A stretch of 64,000 bases of DNA. Source: Streptomyces sp. V1I1. Its GTDB lineage: Bacteria; Actinomycetota; Actinomycetes; Streptomycetales; Streptomycetaceae. A program made the position numbers and the translations under genes. The notes under the pieces were generated by a model. That model searched no databases and was not told the origin of the DNA. It saw only the letters and a list, made by a program, of their open reading frames with translations. Positions 1-9,657 of the stretch are shown here, in pieces; position 1 is the stretch's first letter; every line of letters starts with the position of its first letter. Where the stretch lies: the NCBI RefSeq assembly GCF_030817355.1, contig NZ_JAUSZH010000001.1, positions 6,706,501-6,770,500 on the forward strand. Reading direction: 5' to 3'.

Positions 1-1361
1 TCCTGGTCCTGATCATGATGAAGAAGATGTCGCCGATCGCGGCGCTGGTCCTCATCCCAGCCCTCTTCTGCGTATTCGTGGGAAAGGGCGCGAACCTCGG
101 CGACTACGTCATCGAAGGGGTCGGCACGCTCGCCCCCACCGCGGCGATGCTGATGTTCGCGATCGTCTACTTCGGCGTGATGATCGACGTGGGGCTGTTC
201 GACCCGATCGTCCGCGGAATTCTGCGCTTCTGTAAGGCGGATCCGCTGCGCGTCGTGGTCGGTACGGCGGTGCTGGCCGCGATCGTCTCTCTCGACGGCG
301 ACGGCTCCACCACCTTCATGATCACCGTCTCGGCGATGTATCCGCTCTACAAGCGCCTCAAGATGAGCCTGGTCGTGATGACCGGCGTCGCCGCCATGGC
401 CAACGGCGTGATGAACACCCTCCCCTGGGGCGGCCCCACCGCCCGTGCGGCGACCGCGCTGAAGGTGGATGCGGGCGACGTCTTCGTCCCGATGATCCCG
501 GCGCTCGGCGTCGGACTGCTCTTCGTCTTCGTCCTCTCCTACGTGCTGGGCCGGCGCGAGCGCAAGCGCCTGGGCGTCCTCACGCTCGACGAGGTGCTGG
601 AGCCGGAGACCGAGACGGTGCTGGTCAAGGCGGGTGGCGGCGACAGTGAGGGGCGAGCCGCCTCCGGAACTGCCGGTTCTGGTGCGGACGTTCCCCAGCA
701 GGATGAAGACGACGAGGGCTTCCAGGGCCTTGACCCGAACCGCGCGACCCTGCGCCCCAAGCTGTACTGGTTCAACGCGGCACTCACCGTCACTCTCCTC
801 ACCGCAATGATCATGGAATGGCTGCCGATCCCGGTGCTGTTCCTGCTCGGCGCCGCGCTCGCCCTGACGGTCAACTATCCGAAGATGACCGACCAAAGGG
901 CGAGGATCGCCGCCCATGCCGAGAACGTCTTGAATGTCGCCGGCATGGTCTTCGCCGCCGCCGTCTTCACCGGAGTCCTCACCGGCACCGGCATGGTCAA
1001 GCACATGGCTGACTGGCTCGTCGGCGCCATCCCCGAGGGGATGGGCCCGCACATGGCGCTCGTCACCGGCGTCCTGAGCATCCCGCTCACCTACTTCATG
1101 TCGAACGACGGTTTCTACTTCGGTGTCCTGCCGGTCCTTGCCGAGGCGGGCGCCGCACACGGCGTCTCCTCGCTGGAGATCGCCCGCGCCTCGCTCACCG
1201 GCCAGGTCCTGCACATGTCGAGTCCGCTCGTTCCCGCGGTGTACGTCCTGGTCGGCATGGCCAAGGTCGAATTCGGCGACCACACAAGGTTTGTCGTCAA
1301 GTGGGCCGCACTGACCTCGCTCATCGTGCTCGGTTCCGGAATCCTCTTCGGCATCATCTGA
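1..1361 (+). CDS. CitMHS-family citrate:H+ symporter, 5' end outside window
   Basis: Integral membrane transporter of the CitMHS family, whose members import citrate, often complexed with a divalent metal, by proton symport. The frame is open to the left edge, so the true start lies upstream; the first methionine seen, at base 15, is inside the first membrane helix. About eleven or twelve hydrophobic segments are visible, with a long acidic cytoplasmic loop at about residues 190-250 of the visible protein, typical of the family. Conserved-looking polar stretches inside the membrane include DGDGSTTF and MSNDGFYFG. The stop codon overlaps the ATG of the next MFS-like gene by one base (TGATG), so both were probably one transcript. 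The exact substrate is not readable from sequence. Confidence 0.88.
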   Translation, partial: LVLIMMKKMSPIAALVLIPALFCVFVGKGANLGDYVIEGVGTLAPTAAMLMFAIVYFGVMIDVGLFDPIVRGILRFCKADPLRVVVGTAVLAAIVSLDGDGSTTFMITVSAMYPLYKRLKMSLVVMTGVAAMANGVMNTLPWGGPTARAATALKVDAGDVFVPMIPALGVGLLFVFVLSYVLGRRERKRLGVLTLDEVLEPETETVLVKAGGGDSEGRAASGTAGSGADVPQQDEDDEGFQGLDPNRATLRPKLYWFNAALTVTLLTAMIMEWLPIPVLFLLGAALALTVNYPKMTDQRARIAAHAENVLNVAGMVFAAAVFTGVLTGTGMVKHMADWLVGAIPEGMGPHMALVTGVLSIPLTYFMSNDGFYFGVLPVLAEAGAAHGVSSLEIARASLTGQVLHMSSPLVPAVYVLVGMAKVEFGDHTRFVVKWAALTSLIVLGSGILFGII

Positions 1362-2669
1362 TGCCTTCCAGCGGCTGGCTGCTGCGCCTCGTCATCGCCT
1401 TCGGCTTCGCGCAGGCGGCGGTGTCGATGGGGCGGCCGGCCGTCTCCTACCGGGCGCTGGCCCTGGGCGCGGACGAGCGCGCGATCGGTGTGATCGCCGG
1501 TGTGTACGCGCTGCTTCCCCTGTTCGCCGCCGTACCGCTGGGGCGCAAGACGGACCACGGGCGGTGTGCACCCTGCTGCCCATCGGCGTCGTCCTGATCT
1601 CCGGCGGGTGTGCCCTCAGCGGTTCGGCGGTCTCGCTCTTCGCCATGGCGGCCTGGAGCGGGGAGCGAAGCGAATGGGGGTCCCCCCGGCCGAAGGCTGG
1701 GGGAGGGCCTCGGCCATCTCTGCTTCGTCATCGGCGCGCAGTCGATCGTCGCCCGTCAGCCCGTACCCGCCGAACAGGACCGCAACTTCGGCCACTTCAC
1801 CATCGGCGCCTCGCTCGGCCAGCTCGTCGGACCGATCGCGGCGGGGGGTGATCGGCGGCGCCATGGCCGGTACGAGCGCACTCGCCCTGGTCGTCTCGGC
1901 GGCCGTCGCGGCCGTCTCCTTCACCTCGCTGTGGCGCATCGAAAGCCGTACGGACGCACCCGCGGCCCGCGACAGAAAGCCGAAGGTCCCCGTCCACCGC
2001 ATCCTGCGCGCACGGGGCGTCCCGGCCGGGAACTTCATCAGCCTCGCCGTGCTCTCGGCCACCGACATCCTCACCGCCTGTCTGCCGGTGATCGGCGAGC
2101 ACCGCGGCATCGCACCCGCGACCATCGGCCTGCTGCTGAGCCTGCGCGCCGCCGCCACCATCGCCTGCCGCCTGGTGATGACCCCGATGATCCGTCTGCT
2201 CGGCCGCACGGCGCTGATGACCGTGACCTGTCTGCTCGGCGGACTGCTGTGCGCGGGCATCGCGCTGCCCGTCCCGGTCTGGGCGCTCGCCCTGATGCTC
2301 GCCGTCCTCGGCTTCTGCCTGGGCGTCGGCCAGCCGCTGTCGATGACGACGGTCGTCCAGGCCGCCCCGGCCGACGCGCGATCGACCGCGCTCGCCCTGA
2401 GACTGACCGGAAACCGCCTCGGCCAGGTCGCCGCGCCCGCCTCCGCCGGACTGGTCGCGGGCGTCGCGGGCACGGCGGCGCCCTTCGCCATGCTGGGCGT
2501 ACTGCTTCTGGCAGCGGCCGGACTGGCCACGCGGCAGCCGGGCCGCAGGGATCATCCGGGAGTTGACTGCCCCAGGGCAGGTGGGTTGCCACGCCCGCCG
2601 GGTGCGGACGGCTCCGTACAAAAAGCCCAGCCCCAACCTGCGCGCGAGTCATTCCCTGACCGGGAGTAG
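1361..2669 (+). pseudogene. MFS transporter broken by three frame changes
   Basis: A major facilitator superfamily transporter whose reading frame is split over several frames. The N-terminus (MPSSGWLLRLVIAFGF...) runs to about 1555. The sequence TLLPIGVVLISGG continues in another frame from about 1565, GLGHLCFVIGAQSIV in a third from 1706, and VIGGAMAGTSALAL onward in a fourth segment from 1848. The first break, near 1560, fits a 1-base loss. The second is a 46-bp insertion at 1660-1705. The third is one extra G in a run of six G at 1843-1848. Membrane helices and MFS-like sequence resume intact after each break, so the ancestor was a full transporter of about 390 residues. It starts on the stop codon of the citrate symporter. 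Sequencing error could explain the two single-base events but not the insertion. Confidence 0.85.
1660..1705. repeat. dispersed palindromic repeat inserted in MFS gene
   Basis: A 46-bp G/C-palindromic sequence interrupts the MFS coding sequence exactly between AAWS and GLGHLC; removing it restores a natural helix. It contains GGGGGTCCCCCC and the tail CGAAGGCTGGGGGAG. Close relatives of that tail occur in the intergenic block at about 6825-6900 (as CTCCCCCAGACTTCGTCCG on this strand) and at about 25272-25292 (CGGACGAAGTCTGGGGGG). The left half, GGAGCGAAGCG followed by G-rich sequence, resembles the repeats inside the gene at 46164-48455. No clear target-site duplication is visible. Confidence 0.75.
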
Positions 2670-2722
2670 TCGGCTAGTTTCAGGCGTCTCAGTCGCTCCC
2701 CTCTTCCCCTCGGCGGAACCAT

Positions 2723-4069
2723 ATGAGTCGCGCCATCTCGCTTCGCAGTGTCAGCAAGAGGTACGAACGCACCGCTCGAGCCGTCGACCGTTTCACCCTC
2801 GACATCGAGCCGGGGGAGTTCGTGGTGCTGCTCGGCCCTTCGGGCTGCGGCAAGTCGACCGTGCTGCGCATGATCGCCGGTCTCGAGGACATCACCGAGG
2901 GGGAGTTGCTGCTCGACGGCGAGTACGCCAACCACGTCCCGCCCCGTGACCGCGGCATGGCCATGGTGTTCCAGAACTTCGCGCTCTACCCGAGCATGAC
3001 CAACCGCCAGAACATCGGCTTCCCGCTGCGGCTGGAGAACCCCCGGCTGGACTGCGACCCGCAGGTCGAGGCCACCGCCCGGATGCTCGGCATCGAGGAC
3101 GTCCTGGACCGATACCCCAACCAGCTCTCCGGCGGCGAACGCCAGCGGGTCGCGATGGGCCGGGCCATCACCCGGCGGCCCTCCGTCTTCCTGATGGACG
3201 AGCCGCTGTCCAACCTCGACGCGAAGCTGCGCAACCATCTGCGGGCCGAAATCTCCCAGCTCACCGCCGAGTTGGGGGTGACCACCGTCTACGTCACGCA
3301 CGATCAGGCCGAGGCCATGTCGCTCGGCGACCGGGTCGCCGTGATGCGCGGCGGGGTGCTCCAGCAGGTGAGCACCCCACGCGATACGTACGCCCTGCCC
3401 GAGAACGTCTTCGTCGCCGCGTTCATCGGCACGCCGCGCATCAATCTGCTGCAGGCCGTCGTCTACGCGCCGCTGGACGGCCGCATGTCGATCGACCTCG
3501 GCAAACAGCGGCTGCCGCTGCCCGAACCCCTCAGTACCGACCACCAGTTGCTCCGCATCCAGCAGGGCCGGCAGATAATCGTCGGCCTGCGCTCCGAAGC
3601 CACCCGGATCGCCCCGCCGAGCCAGGCCCGCCCCGGCGAGGTCGCCCTTACCGGGATCGTCGAGCACATGGAGTACCAGGGGCATGAAGCGCTGGTGCAC
3701 TTCAACACCGGCTCGCAGCCCGCCGTGGTCGCCGACCTTGAGTCGCCCAGGCCGCAGGCCCCCGCGCGAAGGCGCAGAAGTAGAAGCGGCGGCCCGAGCG
3801 TCCTGACCCGGATGAAGGAGCGCGCGTTCGCCCATGTCTCGGGGCCCGTGGTGGCGCTCGACGACCCGGAGCCGGGGCCTCGTCCCGTCGCCGCCGAGCG
3901 CCCGGCCGTCGCCTCGAGCGATCTGGTCGTGCGGACCGGACCCGATGTGCGGCTGCGCACCGGCGCTCAGGTGCCGCTCCTCGTCGACCTCGCGCATCTG
4001 TACGTCTTCGACCACCACGGCCGCAGGATCTGCCCTGCTCCGACGGACCTCCCGGGCCTGGACGCCTGA
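2723..4069 (+). CDS. ABC transporter ATPase, MalK/UgpC/MsiK-like
   Basis: ATP-hydrolysing subunit of the carbohydrate-uptake class of ABC transporters. Walker [10 protein letters not shown] is at residues 38-46, Q-loop Q84, signature LSGGE 135-139, Walker B FLMDE 156-160 and switch H193. The C-terminal half (about 235-448) is the MOI/TOBE-type regulatory domain. It is longer than usual because of an Arg-rich linker around residues 340-360 ([11 protein letters not shown]). No permease or binding protein is adjacent, so, like MsiK of Streptomyces, it may energise importers encoded elsewhere; that is inference. At 448 residues it is longer than most MalK proteins (about 370-390). The preceding gene is a pseudogene and the next has its own operator, so this is probably monocistronic. 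Confidence 0.9.
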   Translation: MSRAISLRSVSKRYERTARAVDRFTLDIEPGEFVVLLGPSGCGKSTVLRMIAGLEDITEGELLLDGEYANHVPPRDRGMAMVFQNFALYPSMTNRQNIGFPLRLENPRLDCDPQVEATARMLGIEDVLDRYPNQLSGGERQRVAMGRAITRRPSVFLMDEPLSNLDAKLRNHLRAEISQLTAELGVTTVYVTHDQAEAMSLGDRVAVMRGGVLQQVSTPRDTYALPENVFVAAFIGTPRINLLQAVVYAPLDGRMSIDLGKQRLPLPEPLSTDHQLLRIQQGRQIIVGLRSEATRIAPPSQARPGEVALTGIVEHMEYQGHEALVHFNTGSQPAVVADLESPRPQAPARRRRSRSGGPSVLTRMKERAFAHVSGPVVALDDPEPGPRPVAAERPAVASSDLVVRTGPDVRLRTGAQVPLLVDLAHLYVFDHHGRRICPAPTDLPGLDA

Positions 4070-4106
4070 GGGTCCCGGCTACGCTCCAGGTGCCCCTGGC
4101 GTCCAA

Positions 4107-4125
4107 AAACTAACACCGCTAGTTT
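4107..4125. promoter_or_regulatory. TetR-type operator AAACTA-N7-TAGTTT
   Basis: A perfect 6-bp inverted repeat with a 7-base spacer lies 39 bases upstream of the aldehyde dehydrogenase start. The same AACTA-N7-TAGTT arrangement occurs at 12148-12164, between a TetR gene and an acyl-CoA dehydrogenase. The simplest reading is that the TetR at 11474-12118 binds both. This is inference from shared sequence and spacing. Confidence 0.65.
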
Positions 4126-4163
4126 GGGGTGTGGACGACTACCGCAGTTTCTGGAGGAGTGCG

Positions 4164-5558
<1,395 letters not shown>

Positions 5559-5577
5559 GCCGGGAGTCTCACGCATC

Positions 5578-6657
5578 ATGGTCCGTGCTGCCGTACTGCC
5601 CGCCGTCGGCTCCCCGCTGGAGATCACCGACATCGAGCTGCCCGAGCCCGGCCCCGGCCAGGTGCGGGTGCGCCTCGCCGCCGCCGGGGTCTGCCACTCC
5701 GATCTGTCCCTGTCCAACGGCACGATGCGCGTGCCGACGCCCTGCGTCCTCGGCCACGAAGGTGCGGGCACGGTTGTCTCCGTCGGCGAGGGCGTCACCC
5801 ATGTCGCCGTCGGCGACGGGGTCGTCCTCAACTGGGCCCCCTCCTGCGGGAGTTGCCGCCACTGCCGGATCGGCGAGGTCTGGCTGTGCGCCAACGCGCT
5901 GGCGGGCGCGGCGAGCGTCTACGCCCGCACCGCCGACGGCGCCGAGCTGCATCCCGGTCTGAACGTGGCGGCCTTCGCCGAGGAGAGTGTCGTCGGCGCG
6001 AACTGCGTCCTGCCGGTCCCGGACGGCGTCCCGCTCACCGACGCCGCGCTGCTCGGCTGCGCGGTCCTTACCGGGTACGGCGCGATCCACCACTCCGCGC
6101 GCGTCCGCGCGGGCGAGTCGGTGGTCGTCTTCGGCGTCGGCGGCGTCGGTCTCGCCACCCTCCAGTCCGCCCGGATCGCGGGCGCGTCGACGATCATCGC
6201 CGTCGATGTGTCCCCGGAGAAGGAGGAGCTGGCGCGGCAGGCAGGCGCGACGGAGTACGTCGTCGCCTCCGACACCACCGCAAAGCAGATCAGGGCGCTC
6301 ACCGGCGGCCAGGGCGCGGACGTCGCGATCGAGTGCGTGGGCCGGGCCGCCACCATCCGCACCGCCTGGGAATCCACCCGCCGCGGCGGCCGCACCACGG
6401 TCGTCGGCATCGGCGGCAAGGACCAGCAGGTCACCTTCAACGCGCTGGAGATCTTCCACTGGGGCCGTACGCTCTCCGGCTGCGTGTACGGCAACAGCGA
6501 CCCGTCCCGTGACCTGCCGGTGCTGGCGGACCACGTTCGCGCGGGCCGCCTGGACCTGGGCGGCCTGGTGACCGCGCGGATCGGACTCGCCGGGATTCCT
6601 GCGGCGTTCGACGACATGCTCGCGGGCAGGGGCGGCCGGGCGCTGGTCGTCTTCTGA
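5578..6657 (+). CDS. Zinc-dependent alcohol dehydrogenase (MDR superfamily)
   Basis: Medium-chain NAD-dependent dehydrogenase of the class III/benzyl-alcohol type. Catalytic zinc ligands are visible as C39-H40 (GVCHSD) and H60-E61 (GHEGAG). The structural zinc site is C90, C93, C96 and C104 (CGSCRHCRIGEVWLC). The Rossmann GVGGVG motif is near residue 185. It is 359 aa, a usual length. It starts 19 bases after the aldehyde dehydrogenase and is followed by the long repeat-rich gap, so this is the end of a two-gene operon. It could be a mycothiol-dependent or aryl-alcohol enzyme; sequence alone does not decide. Confidence 0.92.
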   Translation: MVRAAVLPAVGSPLEITDIELPEPGPGQVRVRLAAAGVCHSDLSLSNGTMRVPTPCVLGHEGAGTVVSVGEGVTHVAVGDGVVLNWAPSCGSCRHCRIGEVWLCANALAGAASVYARTADGAELHPGLNVAAFAEESVVGANCVLPVPDGVPLTDAALLGCAVLTGYGAIHHSARVRAGESVVVFGVGGVGLATLQSARIAGASTIIAVDVSPEKEELARQAGATEYVVASDTTAKQIRALTGGQGADVAIECVGRAATIRTAWESTRRGGRTTVVGIGGKDQQVTFNALEIFHWGRTLSGCVYGNSDPSRDLPVLADHVRAGRLDLGGLVTARIGLAGIPAAFDDMLAGRGGRALVVF

Positions 6658-6659
6658 CC

Positions 6660-7045
6660 GGGGCTCGGCGGGGCAGATTTCCGGGGCTCCGCCCCGGACC
6701 CCGCGCCTCAATCTCCCTCAGACTTCGTCCGGGGGACCACGGGGCTGTTTTTGGGGCCCCGCCGCCAGCCCCGCGCCTCAATCGCCGGCGGGGCTGAATT
6801 TCGCGTCCGGGACCGCGTCTCAATCTCCCCCAGACTTCGTCCGTGGGGGTCCGCCCAGACTTCGTCCGTGGGGGTCCGCCCAGACTTCGTCCGGGCGGAC
6901 CCCCACAGAGCTTGAATTTCCCGCCGGTCGGCCTGAATCTTCAGGCCGACCGGCGGAAATCAAGCCCGTCCGGCGCTTGAGGACAACGCCCGAAGGGCGT
7001 ACGGGGGCCCGGGGGCTCGCCCCCGGTTACGGGAAGGGGCGGGGT
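6660..7045. repeat. non-coding block of dispersed GC palindromic repeats
   Basis: This gap of almost 490 bases has no convincing gene. It is packed with short repeated modules: CGGGGCTCCGCCCCGG near 6680, CGCGCCTCAATCTCCC and CGCGCCTCAATCGCC near 6710 and 6775, and three copies of CAGACTTCGTCCG between about 6827 and 6900 separated by TGGGGGTCCGCC. After these come a strong hairpin at 6911-6964 and the modules GGCGCTTGAGGACAACGCC and GGGGGCTCGCCCCCGG up to 7035. The same modules recur at 25230-25325 and 32192-32284. They look like Streptomyces extragenic palindromic repeats acting as terminators. Confidence 0.7.
6911..6964. terminator. strong hairpin, probable bidirectional terminator
   Basis: The core is a perfect 17-bp stem (CCGCCGGTCGGCCTGAA at 6921-6937 with its complement at 6940-6956) and a 2-base loop. 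It extends imperfectly to CTTGA/TCAAG at the ends. No U-tract follows, as is usual in Streptomyces. It separates the alcohol dehydrogenase from the next transcription unit. Confidence 0.65.
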
Positions 7046-7074
7046 GGGGGAAGACCAACCGCCTGCGCAAACCG

Positions 7075-7103
7075 TTGACCCCATACCCACTGGTCGGTAT
7101 GGT
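7075..7103 (+). promoter_or_regulatory. promoter with embedded TetR-type operator
   Basis: A good -35 hexamer TTGACC (7075-7080) and a -10-like TATGGT (7098-7103) are separated by 17 bases. The near-palindrome ATACCCACTGGTCGGTAT (7083-7100) fills the spacer, the classical position for a repressor that blocks RNA polymerase. Closely related sites lie at 22126-22143 and 27623-27640. The TetR encoded at 24625-25218 is the likely ligand (inference). Confidence 0.65.
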
Positions 7104-7145
7104 CCCCGCACTCCTCGTCCCCGCACCCACCGGAGTGTGCACAAC

Positions 7146-8486
7146 ATGGACACGACCCCATCACTCACCGCCCCCACCCCCACCGATCCCAATCGCCGCC
7201 GCGTGGCCACCGCCGCCGCCCTCGCCTCCGCCGTCGAGTGGTACGACTACTTCGTCTTCGGCATCGCCGCCGCTCTCGTCCTCGGCGATCTGTACTTCCC
7301 TGCCGGCAGCTCGTCGGTCGGCGTGCTCGCCGCCTTCGCCACCTTCGCCGTCGGCTTCCTCGCCCGCCCCGTCGGCGGCATCATCGCGGGCCAGCTCGGC
7401 GACAAGCGCGGCCGCAAGCCGATGCTGGTCCTCGCGCTGGTCCTGATGGGCCTCGCCACCGTCGGAATCGGACTGCTCCCGACATACGAGACGATCGGCA
7501 TCGCCGCCCCCGTGCTGCTGGTGCTGTTCCGCGTCGTCCAGGGCATCGCGGTAGGCGCCCAGTGGGGCGGCGCGATGCTGATGGCCACGGAGTACGCCCC
7601 CGAGGGCAAGCGGGGGTTGTACGGCAGCCTCGTCCAACTCGGCGTCCCCATCGGCGTGGTGAGCGCCAACACCGTCTTCCTGGTCGCCGGAGCCGTCACC
7701 AGCGACTCCACCTTCGCCGCCTGGGGCTGGCGAGTCCCCTTCTTCGTCGGCTTCCTGGTGCTCGCACTCGCCTGGTTCATCCACACCCGGGTGGAGGAGA
7801 CCCCGGCGTTCCGCGAGGCCGAACGCGCCCTGGCCGCACAGGAGAAGAGCGAACCACGCTCGCCGCTGCGCACGATCCTGCGGGAGCACCTCGGCACTGT
7901 CTTCCTGGCCGGCGGCTCGTTCGCGGTCAACACCGCGACCTTCTACATCATCATCACCGGCGTACTCGACTACGCGACCCGCGAACTCGACATGAAGCGC
8001 AGCGCCGTGCTCACCGTCTCGCTCTGCGTCAGCCTCACCCAACTGGCGCTGATACCCGCGGCGGCCGCGCTCTCCGACCGCGTCGGGCGGCTGCGTATCT
8101 ATGCGTTCGGCGCGGTCGGCCTGCTGGTCTGGGCGATCCCGATGTTCCTGCTGATCGACACCAAGTCGCTGCTCTGGCTGGGCGTCGGCACCTTCGTCAC
8201 CAGCTGTTTCCTGAGCATCATGTACGGCCCGCAGGCCGCGCTCTTCGCCGAGCTGTTCACCGCCGAGATGCGCTACACGGGAGCCTCGCTCGGCTACCAG
8301 ATCGCGGCGGTGTTCGGCGGCGGACTGGCTCCGTTCATGATGGTCCTGCTCCTGGAGGCCACCGGCACGTCGATGGCTGTCTCCGCTTACATCATCGGCC
8401 TCGCCGTCGTCGCTCTCGTCTCGATCAAGATTCTGGCCGCTCGGGCCGCCGCCCGGACTGCCGAAGGGGCCGTCGCCCAGGAGTGA
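7146..8486 (+). CDS. MFS metabolite:H+ symporter (MHS family)
   Basis: Twelve-helix transporter of the metabolite:H+ symporter branch, which includes KgtP (2-oxoglutarate), ShiA (shikimate), ProP and citrate carriers. Hallmarks are ASAVEWYDYFVFG in the first helix, the loop GDKRGRKPMLV after helix 2, and VQGIAVGAQWGGA in helix 4. It is 446 aa, normal for the family. The ATG at 7146 was preferred because family proteins start shortly before this helix; an upstream in-frame ATG would cover the promoter and operator. An ethylene-forming-enzyme homologue follows after 100 bases on the same strand and may be co-transcribed. The substrate cannot be read, but this family imports small organic acids or betaines. 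Confidence 0.88.
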   Translation: MDTTPSLTAPTPTDPNRRRVATAAALASAVEWYDYFVFGIAAALVLGDLYFPAGSSSVGVLAAFATFAVGFLARPVGGIIAGQLGDKRGRKPMLVLALVLMGLATVGIGLLPTYETIGIAAPVLLVLFRVVQGIAVGAQWGGAMLMATEYAPEGKRGLYGSLVQLGVPIGVVSANTVFLVAGAVTSDSTFAAWGWRVPFFVGFLVLALAWFIHTRVEETPAFREAERALAAQEKSEPRSPLRTILREHLGTVFLAGGSFAVNTATFYIIITGVLDYATRELDMKRSAVLTVSLCVSLTQLALIPAAAALSDRVGRLRIYAFGAVGLLVWAIPMFLLIDTKSLLWLGVGTFVTSCFLSIMYGPQAALFAELFTAEMRYTGASLGYQIAAVFGGGLAPFMMVLLLEATGTSMAVSAYIIGLAVVALVSIKILAARAAARTAEGAVAQE

Positions 8487-8586
8487 ACCGGTCCCGATTC
8501 ACGCACGTGAGACCCCTGTGTGCGGCCGTCCCGTCTTCCCCCGCGGGGCGGCCGCATTCACTCACGAGCGAGATGCGAGGACCGCA

Positions 8587-9657
8587 ATGGCCGACCTGCC
8601 TGTCTTCCAACTGCCGGAATTCGTCACCGGATCACCCGCGGACCGGGCCCTGGGGCTTGCGATGGTGGATGCCTGGCGGACCTATGGAATCTTCTACCTG
8701 GCCACCGACCCGGCCGGGCGGCAGATCACCGACTGGGCCATCGAGTCGAGCAAAAAATTCTTCGCGAGACCGCTGGAGGACAAGGCCCGCCACGTAAGCA
8801 CCACCAGTTACAGCGGGTACATCGCCTCCGGTGAGGAGGTCACCGCGGGCGAGGCCGATTACTCGGAGATCTTCACGGTCTGCAAGGACGTCTCCCGGAA
8901 CGACATCCGGTCGGTGGACGGCTGGCCCTGTCACGGCCCGGTGCCCTGGCCGGACGACGCGTACAAGCAGTCGATGGAAGCCTTCATGACCGAACTGGGC
9001 TCCCTGGGCGAGACATTGCTCAGCCTCACGGCGCTCGGCCTGGGCCTGGAGGACCCTGCTGCGCTCACCAAGCTCACCGACGACGGCTGGCACCATATGC
9101 GCGTCCTGCGCTTCCCCGCCGAATCCCGGGCGAGCAGCCGGGGTATCGGCGCCCACACCGACTACGGACTGCTCGTCATCGCCGCGCAGGACGATGTCGG
9201 CGGGCTCTGGATCCGGCCGCCGGTCGCTGGTGAACACCGCAACCGGAACTGGCTGGAGAACGAGAGCAGCGCCGGGATGTACGAGAACGAGCAGCCCTGG
9301 ACCTTCGTCGACCCGGTCCCCGGCACCCTGACCGTCTTCCCCGGCGACATCCTCCAGCTCCTCACCGGCGGCTATCTGCTGTCCACCCCGCACAAGGTCA
9401 GGCTCGCCGACCGCGAGCGCTATGCCATGGCGTACTTCCACGAGCCCAACTTCCAGGCCTGGGTGGAACCGCTGCCGCACGCTCACAGCGCAGGCGCCGC
9501 GGTCGTGCCGGACGACGAGAACCGGCTGCACTACGGCACCCACTTCACCCATATGTTCATGCGCTGCTATCCGGAGCGGATCACCACCCTCCGCCTGCAC
9601 GAGCAGGGTGGTCTGCTGAGGCTGGCCCAGCTGCGGGAGGCCGCAGATCAGCCCTGA
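8587..9657 (+). CDS. efe: 2-oxoglutarate-dependent ethylene/succinate-forming enzyme homologue
   Basis: Fe(II)/2-oxoglutarate dioxygenase closely resembling, over its whole length (356 aa), the Pseudomonas ethylene-forming enzyme as I remember it. That enzyme splits 2-oxoglutarate to ethylene and CO2, or hydroxylates arginine to give pyrroline-5-carboxylate and guanidine. Iron ligands H190, D192 and H269 and the 2-oxoglutarate anchor R278 are present. Residues lining the Arg pocket in the Pseudomonas enzyme are kept: E84 and T86 in GEEVTAG, R172 in HMRVLRF, Y193 in HTDYG, and R326-C327 in MFMRCYP. One visible change is Y279 in place of Phe next to the anchor Arg. The start is the ATG at 8587, matching the known N-terminus. 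It ends convergently, overlapping the DMT gene by 10 bases. An isopenicillin-N-synthase-like enzyme of other function is a weaker alternative. Confidence 0.85.
   Translation: MADLPVFQLPEFVTGSPADRALGLAMVDAWRTYGIFYLATDPAGRQITDWAIESSKKFFARPLEDKARHVSTTSYSGYIASGEEVTAGEADYSEIFTVCKDVSRNDIRSVDGWPCHGPVPWPDDAYKQSMEAFMTELGSLGETLLSLTALGLGLEDPAALTKLTDDGWHHMRVLRFPAESRASSRGIGAHTDYGLLVIAAQDDVGGLWIRPPVAGEHRNRNWLENESSAGMYENEQPWTFVDPVPGTLTVFPGDILQLLTGGYLLSTPHKVRLADRERYAMAYFHEPNFQAWVEPLPHAHSAGAAVVPDDENRLHYGTHFTHMFMRCYPERITTLRLHEQGGLLRLAQLREAADQP

Noticed and set aside
8587..9657. Isopenicillin N synthase or flavonoid-type dioxygenase as the identity of this gene
   Set aside because: The fold is shared, but the match to the ethylene-forming enzyme includes the GEEVTAG loop and the arginine-pocket residues; no beta-lactam genes are nearby.
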